Part shown: piece by piece, positions 8,796-15,990 of the stretch
Position numbering within the stretch: the first letter of the stretch is position 1
Layout of the letters: each line of letters opens with the position of its first letter
NCBI RefSeq assembly: GCF_001401755.1
Contig: NZ_AVQK01000026.1
Coordinates: forward strand, 1-64,000
Source: Aquimarina longa SW024
GTDB taxonomy: Bacteria > Bacteroidota > Bacteroidia > Flavobacteriales > Flavobacteriaceae
Length of the DNA stretch: 64,000 bases
Direction: 5' to 3'
Notes under the pieces: generated by a model
Database searches by the model: none
Seen by the model: the letters and a program-made list of their open reading frames with translations, nothing else
What the model was told of the DNA's origin: nothing
Translations under genes and position numbers: made by a program

Positions 8796-10037
8796 ATGGC
8801 AATTTTAGACAAAAAGTCATCACAACATTCAATTGAATTAGAGGATAAGTATGGAGCCCACAATTACCATCCATTACCTGTAGTGTTGAGTAAAGGAGAA
8901 GGAGTATATGTGTGGGATGTAGAAGGCAAAAAATATTATGATTTTTTAAGTGCATATTCTGCAGTTAATCAAGGGCATTGTCATCCTAAGATTGTAGAAG
9001 CAATGGTAAATCAAGCACAGACCTTAACGTTAACATCACGAGCATTCTATAATGATAGACTAGGTGAATACGAAAAATTTGCTACTGAATATTTTGGTTT
9101 TGATAAGTTACTACCTATGAATACTGGTGCCGAAGCAGTAGAAACGGCTTTGAAACTTTGTAGAAAATGGGCATATGAGAAGAAAGGCATATCAGAAAAT
9201 GAAGCTCAGATTGTTGTATGTGAAAATAATTTTCATGGAAGAACTACTACTATTATATCATTTTCAAATGATCCAGTAGCTAGAAAAAATTTCGGACCAT
9301 ACACAGCAGGGTTTATTAAAATTGAATATGATAATATTGTTGCTTTAGAGGAAACTTTAAAGAATAATGAAAATATTGCAGGATTTTTGGTAGAACCTAT
9401 CCAAGGAGAAGCAGGAGTATACGTGCCTTCAGAAGGATATTTAACTAAGGCAAAAGAACTTTGTGCAAAACATAATGTGTTATTTATTGCAGATGAAGTT
9501 CAAACAGGAATTGCGCGTACAGGACAATTATTAGCTGTAAACCATGAAAATGTAAAACCAGATATCCTTGTTTTAGGAAAAGCATTAAGTGGTGGAGCTT
9601 ATCCGGTTTCAGCAGTATTAGCAAATGATCATATAATGGAAGTGATTAAACCTGGTAATCACGGAAGTACTTTTGGAGGAAATCCTATTGCAGCTGCAGT
9701 AGCCATAGCCGCATTAGAGGTAGTTAGAGATGAAAAACTAGCAGAAAATGCATCCGAACTAGGTGATTTATTCAGATCAGAATTATCTAAATATATAGAA
9801 CATTCTAAAATAGCAAAACAGGTAAGAGGTAAAGGGTTACTAAATGCAATTCTAATAAACGATTCAGAAGAAAGTGATACGGCATGGAATATCTGTGTTG
9901 CTCTTAAAGAGAATGGTCTTTTGGCTAAACCAACTCATGGAAACATAATTCGTTTTGCACCGCCATTAGTAATGAATAAAGAACAATTATTAGATTGTGT
10001 AAATATTATTATAAAAACATTGAAAGGTTTTGAATAA
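8796..10037 (+). CDS. rocD: Ornithine--oxo-acid aminotransferase
   Basis: The 413-residue class III PLP aminotransferase converts ornithine and 2-oxoglutarate to glutamate semialdehyde and glutamate in arginine and proline metabolism. Lys262 in '[15 protein letters not shown]' is the PLP lysine, 'FIADEVQTG' holds the PLP-ring Asp, and '[12 protein letters not shown]' and 'NFHGRTT' are the family substrate and phosphate motifs. The N-terminal '[16 protein letters not shown]' is typical of ornithine aminotransferase rather than acetylornithine aminotransferase. It is monocistronic and divergent from rlmD, with a terminator 120 bases downstream. Confidence 0.92.
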   Translation: MAILDKKSSQHSIELEDKYGAHNYHPLPVVLSKGEGVYVWDVEGKKYYDFLSAYSAVNQGHCHPKIVEAMVNQAQTLTLTSRAFYNDRLGEYEKFATEYFGFDKLLPMNTGAEAVETALKLCRKWAYEKKGISENEAQIVVCENNFHGRTTTIISFSNDPVARKNFGPYTAGFIKIEYDNIVALEETLKNNENIAGFLVEPIQGEAGVYVPSEGYLTKAKELCAKHNVLFIADEVQTGIARTGQLLAVNHENVKPDILVLGKALSGGAYPVSAVLANDHIMEVIKPGNHGSTFGGNPIAAAVAIAALEVVRDEKLAENASELGDLFRSELSKYIEHSKIAKQVRGKGLLNAILINDSEESDTAWNICVALKENGLLAKPTHGNIIRFAPPLVMNKEQLLDCVNIIIKTLKGFE

Positions 10038-10156
10038 AATATAAGAAAGTGTTTGAAAAGTAATTTTATAGATTACTTTTTTAAATTATTAATTCATTAT
10101 TTATTTTCTATAAAAGCATTTAAGTAGAAGTGTTGTTTATGGGAATTAAAAACAAG

Positions 10157-10190
10157 AAAGAGTGCTGTTGAAAAATAGCACTCTTTTTTA
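10157..10190 (+). terminator. Hairpin terminator after rocD
   Basis: A 10-bp stem, AAAGAGTGCT with AGCACTCTTT, has a 10-base loop and is followed by further T residues. It is 120 bases past the rocD stop, which leaves a long 3' untranslated region. Confidence 0.75.
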
Positions 10191-10303
10191 TTTAATCTCT
10201 CATAGAGACTTTATTCTCCATGGTTTGTCTCAATAGTAAAAATCATTTAGCAAGCATACCTCGTAAGTTTTGTCTGTGGTTGTTGATTTAGGTATTTGTA
10301 TCG

Positions 10304-10612
10304 CTAATAATTTAGAGTTTCAGGCCATAATAGTACTGTACCCATAAAGATGATATAACCAATAATTATTAAAAGGTATAAAGAACTTAATATTACGCCA
10401 ATTAAAGCACAAATTTTTCCAGCTTTGAGGTTTTCATATCCCAAATATAACCCAGGGTTTTTAAGATATAACTCTTTGGCTTTCTGAGCTAATACTAATG
10501 CAACGATACCAAATACTAATCCTAGAATTCCATAACAAGAACAGGTTATAATTGATGTGATACCAAATATTAATACCAATGTAGCATTTGGTAATTGTTG
10601 TTTAGTTTTCAT
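10304..10612 (-). CDS. CCC-motif/DUF4190-like membrane protein, second copy
   Basis: This is a 102-residue protein with two main hydrophobic helices. It starts 'MKTKQQLPNATLVLIFG' and has 'TCSCYG' in the first helix, where the related protein at 11000 has 'GCCCYG'. It also shares the 'K-A-G-K-I' stretch before the second helix, so the two are clear paralogues. In this copy the middle Cys of the CCC motif is Ser. The family is known by its motif only. It lies 8 bases after the DUF2752 gene, and the two genes together repeat the 11000-11621 pair. Confidence 0.75.
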   Translation of the reverse strand: MKTKQQLPNATLVLIFGITSIITCSCYGILGLVFGIVALVLAQKAKELYLKNPGLYLGYENLKAGKICALIGVILSSLYLLIIIGYIIFMGTVLLWPETLNY

Positions 10613-10620
10613 ATGATATA

Positions 10621-10911
10621 TTAGGGTTTTGCAAAATAATTTATAATAATAAGTATACTATTTAATATATAAAAATATTGAAGTGTCTTAGCTCCATTTT
10701 TAAACCTTAGCATAAGGTGTGTAATTAGATATCCAAACATAAGTAATAGAGGTATAAGCGCTGGATATGTAAGAAATGACTCTATTAAATTACCTTTAAT
10801 GAGTAGTATAAAACTTCTTTGAAAGCCACATCCTAAACAATTAACCCCAATTAACTCCTTTGTTGGGCATTGTAGAAGATTAGACTCAATATAGTTGATA
10901 AAAGATTCCAA
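10621..10911 (-). CDS. DUF2752 membrane protein, second copy
   Basis: The 96-residue protein carries the DUF2752 hallmark 'CPTKELIGVNCLGCGFQRS', with Cys-Leu-Gly-Cys-Gly before an Arg, followed by two or three hydrophobic helices. The motif could bind a metal or form a redox pair, but no function is established. It is the first gene of a two-gene unit with the CCC-motif protein downstream and is a paralogue of the gene at 11340-11621. Confidence 0.8.
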   Translation of the reverse strand: MESFINYIESNLLQCPTKELIGVNCLGCGFQRSFILLIKGNLIESFLTYPALIPLLLMFGYLITHLMLRFKNGAKTLQYFYILNSILIIINYFAKP

Positions 10912-10938
10912 TAAATAGATGCAAAAAATAGTTTAAAG

Positions 10939-10975
10939 AAAAACTGTTCGAAACACAATCTCGAACAGTTTTTTT
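10939..10975. terminator. Hairpin terminator between the two membrane cassettes
   Basis: An 11-bp stem, AAACTGTTCGA (10941-10951) with TCGAACAGTTT (10961-10971), has a 9-base loop. It has an A-run before and a T-run after, so it works in either direction. It would end the minus-strand unit of genes 11621-11000 before the second cassette begins. Confidence 0.75.
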
Positions 10976-10999
10976 AAAATAATTCATTTACAGATTAGA

Positions 11000-11323
11000 T
11001 TATTTTCCATATTGTTCCATCATCCCTTTTTGCATCTCTAATATACCTTCATATCCTAGAGTAGCGAATAAAAAGATGACATATATTAAATAAATAATAC
11101 TTAATACTAGACCTATAATTGCTAATATTTTTCCTGTTTTTACATTTTGATACCCTTTGTATAATTCAGGATTTTGGTTGTATATTGTAGCAGCTTTTTT
11201 AGAAAGCACTATAGCAATTACAGCCAAAATAATACCAGGTATGCCATAACAGCAACATCCTAATATTGATAGGATTCCAAAAATTAAGATTATTGTAGAA
11301 TTAGGTAATGTTTGTTGTTCCAT
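11000..11323 (-). CDS. CCC-motif/DUF4190-like membrane protein, first copy
   Basis: The 107-residue protein has two hydrophobic helices and the intact CCC motif in 'ILGCCCYGIPGI'. A conserved soluble loop, 'KGYQNVKTGKILAIIG', joins the helices, and a polar tail follows. NCBI-style annotation calls such proteins CCC-motif membrane proteins; no activity is known. It lies 16 bases downstream of a DUF2752 gene and in front of a terminator, so the two form one transcript. Confidence 0.8.
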   Translation of the reverse strand: MEQQTLPNSTIILIFGILSILGCCCYGIPGIILAVIAIVLSKKAATIYNQNPELYKGYQNVKTGKILAIIGLVLSIIYLIYVIFLFATLGYEGILEMQKGMMEQYGK

Positions 11324-11339
11324 AATTTTAATTGATTAG

Positions 11340-11621
11340 TTAAGAAATAATTTTCATTTTGATTAAATAGCTTATGATGATCGTAAGTGAAGTTATAAGT
11401 ATTAGACTCATTTTGATAAATTTACTGTACTTAAATGTAATGAAAAAGTTGAGACCTAAAAAAAGAAGTAACGCTATTATAGGGTAAATTGCAGGATACA
11501 TATAAAAAGCAGCAATAAAATCTCCTTTAAATAGTAGAACAATAGATCTTTGCATACCGCACCCTAAACAGTCAACACCAAAAAATTTCTTATTTAGACA
11601 AGGAAGCATGTATTTTTCCAA
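11340..11621 (-). CDS. DUF2752 membrane protein, first copy
   Basis: The 93-residue protein has the DUF2752 motif 'CLNKKFFGVDCLGCGMQRS' near its N-terminus, then hydrophobic helices at about residues 30-57 and 65-88. A Cys at residue 8, two Cys in 'CLGCG' and an Arg are conserved with the copy at 10621. The role is unknown. The fixed pairing with a CCC-motif protein suggests that the two membrane proteins work together. Confidence 0.8.
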   Translation of the reverse strand: MEKYMLPCLNKKFFGVDCLGCGMQRSIVLLFKGDFIAAFYMYPAIYPIIALLLFLGLNFFITFKYSKFIKMSLILITSLTIIISYLIKMKIIS

Positions 11622-11842
11622 GAAGTAATAGTTTTCTATTTATTGTCTGCAATATACATAATAAAGTTATTTGAAAAATTTAGAGGTTTAAAAATTCATT
11701 ATTTAATACTTTTGCAAATGTGAAATAAGGAATCGTATTTTATATGATTATTAAGTTGTAAATAAAAATTATATAGTCATTTGCATCAAGAAGTCAAGAT
11801 AGTTATTGACTTAAATTAACAAAATAATAAACCTTTAAAATT

Positions 11843-12055
11843 TTGAATTATATTAAAATAAAAAAAATAGTAAGCGTACTTTTTATATGTATTGGAGCTA
11901 TTGCTATTCTAAGTGAGTTCTCTTTGAATAATAAAAATTACTATATTAAGAGTGCAGGATTGATTTTTTTAATGCTAGGACTGTTTATGGTTAATGCAAC
12001 TATAAAATCAAAAATCAACAGTAATCCTGATCAACATTTTGAAGAAGAAGAATAA
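11843..12055 (+). CDS. Small two-helix membrane protein
   Basis: The 70-residue protein has hydrophobic helices at about residues 8-25 and 35-53 and ends in a run of four Glu. I do not recognise a named family. It has only a TTG start at 11843; the next possible start would remove the first helix. It sits two bases upstream of the Smr-domain gene and is probably co-transcribed with it, which supports its being real. Confidence 0.55.
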   Translation: MNYIKIKKIVSVLFICIGAIAILSEFSLNNKNYYIKSAGLIFLMLGLFMVNATIKSKINSNPDQHFEEEE

Positions 12056-12057
12056 AT

Positions 12058-12606
12058 ATGATAAAAATAGGAGATACGGTGTCTGTGTTAGATGAACCTA
12101 TCACAGGTAATGTTATTGCAATAACTTTATTAGAAGTAACTATAGAGACTGAAGATGGATTTGATATGGTTTTTTCTATTGGGGAAGTAGTAAAAATTCA
12201 TTCAGGTGAAATGATTATTCCTTCTTACGAAGAAGTACAAGAAAATTTACAAGAAAAAGAAATTTTTAAAAAGAAATCTAAAAAAACTATAGTAAAGCCT
12301 AAAGAGCGTAGTGCACCTCCAATGGAGGTAGATTTACATATCAATAAGTTAGTGAAGTCAACAAAAGGAATGACAAATTATGATATGATTAATTTACAAT
12401 TAGATGTAGCAAAAAGACAATTAGATTTTGCTATTAATAAGCGTATCCCTACAGTGGTTTTTATTCATGGAGTAGGGCAAGGAGTTTTAAAAGAAGAACT
12501 TAATTACCTATTTGGGAGATATGATGGATTGAAAATCTCTGAAGGAAACTATAGAAAGTATGGGATGGGAGCAATGGAAGTGTATATTATTCAAAACCCT
12601 AAATAA
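12058..12606 (+). CDS. Smr-domain protein (MutS2 C-terminal-like)
   Basis: The 182-residue protein has an N-terminal small beta-domain with 'IKIGDTVSVLDEPITGNVI' (about residues 2-50), a charged Lys-rich linker, and a C-terminal Smr domain (about residues 100-182) with 'VDLHINKL' and 'FIHGVGQGVLKEEL'. The H-G-x-G-x-G-x-L signature is complete. Smr domains act as DNA or RNA endonucleases in MutS2-type and free-standing proteins. The N-terminal part resembles DUF2027, typical of Bacteroidota. The target is unknown. The ATG lies two bases after the stop of the small membrane protein gene. Confidence 0.8.
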   Translation: MIKIGDTVSVLDEPITGNVIAITLLEVTIETEDGFDMVFSIGEVVKIHSGEMIIPSYEEVQENLQEKEIFKKKSKKTIVKPKERSAPPMEVDLHINKLVKSTKGMTNYDMINLQLDVAKRQLDFAINKRIPTVVFIHGVGQGVLKEELNYLFGRYDGLKISEGNYRKYGMGAMEVYIIQNPK

Positions 12607-12649
12607 TGGATTACAGATATTAATATACAAGGCTAATTCTAGAATTAGT

Positions 12650-12701
12650 ACCATAAAAAAACTAGATAAGAATATATATTCTTATCTAGTTTTTTTATGG
12701 T
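12650..12701. terminator. Perfect bidirectional terminator hairpin
   Basis: Two 26-base arms (12650-12675 and 12676-12701) are exact reverse complements, with A7 and T7 tracts built into the stem. It lies between the convergent Smr gene and the lipoprotein gene at 12718 and can end transcription from both. Confidence 0.85.
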
Positions 12702-12717
12702 ATATAAGTATTTTGTT

Positions 12718-13734
12718 TTAAGGTGTTTTTGGTATCGTATCAGTCCCTAATGTTTGTGTTTCTACTTCTATGGAAGGACCATCGCCTTGCAAAATAATAT
12801 TTTTTAGAGTAAACGTACGTATAAACTTACTTTTCTCATCTAGAGGGTCTAGTTTTGTATATGTAATTATTATGGAACCACTAGAGCTATTAAGCTTTCT
12901 TGTAGTTGTAATAGTATTAGGTAGTGTATTGTTACAAAAAGCTTCCGTTATATCATTGTCAGGGATAGTAGAACTAAACTCTCTATATGTTACCTTATTG
13001 GTAGCGTCATCTAATTTGATTATATCTTGTTTTTTTTCAGAAATAGTATGAATTTCAGGGTTGATTTTAAAACTATTACTTGTAAAATTAGTACTGGTAG
13101 CTCTATTTTTATCTTTATTTAATTTATAAAAAACAAAAGTATTAGTATTGGTTTCGGGACAATTTTTTAGGGTTCCGCTAAAATCTGTACTTATATTAGC
13201 TTCAATAGTATCAGTACCTATAACTAGTATTTCTTTTCTGATGGTAACATTGTCATTTTCTAAAGTTGCATTTTTTACTGTTATTGTACGAATAAATCTT
13301 TTTTGAGTAGTCGATACAGGTTCTAACTCTGTATAACTAATTTCAAGAGTTCCATCAGAACTTATTAATTCTTCCGTAATTGATATATTATTCGGAGGGA
13401 CACTATTACAAAAATAATCAGATTTAGAAATTGGAGAAGAAAATTTTCTATAAATTAATTTGTTACCATCTGCATTAAGAGGTATTGTTGTGGGTTTGGT
13501 TACAGAAATAGAATTAGTTTCTGGTGTGATATCAAAAGTTGCACTAGTAAAATTAACAGATAAGGAACGTTTTTTATCTTTGTCTACTTTATAAAATACA
13601 AAAGTTTTTTTATCAGCATTAGAACAGTTTTCTAGTTTAGTATCAAAACTACTGATATTAGTTTCGATAATATCGCCTTCACTACAACTAAATATTAATA
13701 CGATAAAAGATATATAATAAAAGATTTTATTCAT
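12718..13734 (-). CDS. Surface lipoprotein with a two-copy internal repeat
   Basis: The 338-residue protein has a type II signal peptide ending 'IFSCSEGD' (Cys17). The Ser-Glu after the Cys fits the Bacteroidota surface-export signal. Two repeats of about 150 residues follow. Each contains a strand ending in Asn-Cys, then 'TFVFYK' and a 'NFTS' segment (about residues 30-75 and 185-230), and later 'KFIRTFTLK'-like strands. A second Cys in each repeat ('YFCNS', 'AFCNN') could pair with the first. The module is also present once in the neighbouring lipoprotein at 13754. I know no function. Confidence 0.75.
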   Translation of the reverse strand: MNKIFYYISFIVLIFSCSEGDIIETNISSFDTKLENCSNADKKTFVFYKVDKDKKRSLSVNFTSATFDITPETNSISVTKPTTIPLNADGNKLIYRKFSSPISKSDYFCNSVPPNNISITEELISSDGTLEISYTELEPVSTTQKRFIRTITVKNATLENDNVTIRKEILVIGTDTIEANISTDFSGTLKNCPETNTNTFVFYKLNKDKNRATSTNFTSNSFKINPEIHTISEKKQDIIKLDDATNKVTYREFSSTIPDNDITEAFCNNTLPNTITTTRKLNSSSGSIIITYTKLDPLDEKSKFIRTFTLKNIILQGDGPSIEVETQTLGTDTIPKTP

Positions 13735-13753
13735 GATGATTATATGTCAAGGT

Positions 13754-14659
13754 CTATTTCTTTTTAGTTTTTTTTGGTATGGTAATATCCCTAAAACCAA
13801 ATGAGAAATTTTTGTCTTTAAAATTTTGATCACTACGATCAAAAATGAGGTTATTTATAGATACTGTAGTTCTAAATGTTGTTTGTACAGTATTATTAGG
13901 GTTTATGTCTACATCAACTGATTTATTAGTAGATTGTGAGTCTAGATAAAATAATTTTCCAGAAACTGGGTCTGTATCATCTCTAGGGTTTCCATTTTTA
14001 TTAGCATCTTCATTTCGAGTTAAAATCTTGTCGTTATCATCATCATCATCTAAATAATCGGGTATTTTATCACCATCAGTATCTCTAGGAGAATCATCAC
14101 CAGGTATTTCATTGGGTAGTTCTACACTAGTAAGAATATTATCATTGTCATCATCCTGATCTTTATAATTAGGGATGCCATCTTTATCAGTATCATCATC
14201 ATCTAGATTTCCATTGTTGTTTAGATCTTCCTGTTCTGCAGGGATACCATCATTATCATCTTCGGCGATAATTTTAGTGCTAATTTCAGATATTCCTTTG
14301 ATTGCGATTAGTTCTTCTATTATTCTAATTTCATTAGAGGGAACATTACCACAAAAATAATTATTAGTTACTTTTGTGTTAAATTTTCTATATAGTAAAT
14401 TACTATTATTATCATTCAATTCAATAATTATAGCTGTTGATGTAGCTATAGTATCAGAAAAATTTTCATGAATAAAATTATAAGAAATGGATTCATTAAT
14501 AGTTTGATTAATCTTAAAAAAAACAAATTCATTTTCTTTAGATCCTTTACAGAGTTGTAAATCAGTTTCATCAAACTCAAATCCGGTAATTATAATATCA
14601 CCATCATCGCATGAATTAAAAATTAATAATAAAATTAGAAATGAAAACAGTTTTTTCAT
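13754..14659 (-). CDS. Surface lipoprotein with calcium-binding Asp-rich repeats
   Basis: The 301-residue protein has a type II signal peptide ending 'IFNSCDDGD' (Cys17), with acidic residues for surface export. Residues about 25-115 match the repeat module of the adjacent lipoprotein ('EFVFFK', 'YFCGN'). Residues about 135-225 are a series of thrombospondin type 3-like calcium loops (D-x-D-x-D-G-I-P pattern, for example 'DTDKDGIPNYKDQDDDND'). The C-terminal 75 residues are beta-rich. It is 19 bases upstream of the second lipoprotein gene, in one unit. No enzyme motif is seen; it may be a structural or ligand-binding surface protein. Confidence 0.75.
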   Translation of the reverse strand: MKKLFSFLILLLIFNSCDDGDIIITGFEFDETDLQLCKGSKENEFVFFKINQTINESISYNFIHENFSDTIATSTAIIIELNDNNSNLLYRKFNTKVTNNYFCGNVPSNEIRIIEELIAIKGISEISTKIIAEDDNDGIPAEQEDLNNNGNLDDDDTDKDGIPNYKDQDDDNDNILTSVELPNEIPGDDSPRDTDGDKIPDYLDDDDDNDKILTRNEDANKNGNPRDDTDPVSGKLFYLDSQSTNKSVDVDINPNNTVQTTFRTTVSINNLIFDRSDQNFKDKNFSFGFRDITIPKKTKKK

Positions 14660-14838
14660 GTCAGAATGCGTATTTTTTTTTACAAAAGTAAAGGAATTGA
14701 AAGATTATAACGTCTCTGGTCTAAAATAATTTTATTTAGATTAGTTTTGTACATATATAAAAAGGAAATTTTATAAAATTATAGTTCTGTTTTTATAAAA
14801 TTTATAATCATCTACTAAACGATTAATTATTTTATTAT

Positions 14839-15987
14839 ATGCAAAAAGTTTATTTTGATAATGCTGCTACCACAGAGGTAAGGTCAGAAGTTATTGCGAA
14901 AATGGTTTCAGTATTAAAAGACGATTTTGGAAATCCATCTTCGATACATGGATATGGAAGATCTGCAAAAAATCATATAGAACAAACACGTAAAAATATA
15001 GCTAATTATCTAGGAGTAAAATCTTCGGAAATTATATTTACCTCTGGAGGAACTGAAGCTGATAATTTGGTTATCAATAGTGCTGTTAGAGACTTAGGAG
15101 TTAAGCATATTATAACATCTAAAATTGAACATCATGCAGTATTGCATACAGTACAAGAGATTGAATCTTGTAATGCTATAAAAGTTAGTTATGTTGCAAT
15201 AGATGCTAAAGGAAGTATAGATTATGAGCATTTAGAATCACTATTGAGTTCTTCTGAAGAGAAAACATTAGTAAGTTTAATGCATATTAATAATGAGGTA
15301 GGAACAATATTAGATATAGAGCGTGTTGGGAAGTTATGTAATATATATAAAGCCCTTTTTCATAGTGATATGGTTCAGTCAATAGGACATTATGATGTAG
15401 ATTTAAGTAAGTTGCATATAGATTTTACAGCAGTAAGTGCCCATAAATTTCATGGTCCTAAAGGAGTGGGGTTTGCATATATTCGTAAAAACTCAGGATT
15501 AAAACCTTTGATTTTTGGAGGAGAACAAGAACGAGGGTATCGTGCAGGAACAGAAAGTGTTCATAATATAGTAGGGATGGATGAGGCACTGCGGTTATCA
15601 TATGAGAACCTGCAAGAAGAAAAAGCATATATTGAAGATTTAAAACAGTATTTTATAGATACATTAAAAAATACTATTGAAGGTGTAAAATTTAATGCTA
15701 GTTGTTCTGATCTAGATCGGAGTACATATACATTAATTAATGTGTGCATTCCATTATCTAATGAAAAATCCGGAATACTATTATTTCATTTAGACATTAA
15801 TGGTATAGCATGCTCAAAAGGAAGCGCATGTCAGAGTGGAAGTAGTAAAGGCTCACATGTATTGACTGAAATTCTTTCTGAAGAAGACTTACAAAAGCCA
15901 TCGATACGTTTTTCTTTTTCAAAATTTAATACAAAAAAAGAAGTAGACTATGTTGTTGAGATATTGAAAAAATTTATAGAAAGTTAA
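14839..15987 (+). CDS. Cysteine desulfurase (NifS/IscS type)
   Basis: The 382-residue PLP enzyme takes sulfur from cysteine to form a protein persulfide and alanine, for iron-sulfur clusters or tRNA thiolation. The start 'MQKVYFDNAATTEVR' is characteristic. Lys203 in 'SAHKFHGPKG' binds PLP, 'KIEHHAVL' holds the PLP-stacking His, and Cys331 in 'GSACQSGS' is the persulfide Cys on a long loop, as in group I enzymes. No IscU or SufU gene is adjacent, so its acceptor is not evident here. Confidence 0.88.
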   Translation: MQKVYFDNAATTEVRSEVIAKMVSVLKDDFGNPSSIHGYGRSAKNHIEQTRKNIANYLGVKSSEIIFTSGGTEADNLVINSAVRDLGVKHIITSKIEHHAVLHTVQEIESCNAIKVSYVAIDAKGSIDYEHLESLLSSSEEKTLVSLMHINNEVGTILDIERVGKLCNIYKALFHSDMVQSIGHYDVDLSKLHIDFTAVSAHKFHGPKGVGFAYIRKNSGLKPLIFGGEQERGYRAGTESVHNIVGMDEALRLSYENLQEEKAYIEDLKQYFIDTLKNTIEGVKFNASCSDLDRSTYTLINVCIPLSNEKSGILLFHLDINGIACSKGSACQSGSSKGSHVLTEILSEEDLQKPSIRFSFSKFNTKKEVDYVVEILKKFIES

Positions 15988-15990
15988 ATT

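Noticed and set aside
8627-8863. A 78-residue open frame crossing the rocD start on the opposite strand
   Set aside because: It covers the likely promoter and the first codons of rocD and has no recognisable features.
14020-14260. GAT/CAT-rich simple repeats resembling a tandem repeat array
   Set aside because: They encode the Asp-rich calcium-binding loops of the lipoprotein at 13754 and are explained by its protein sequence.
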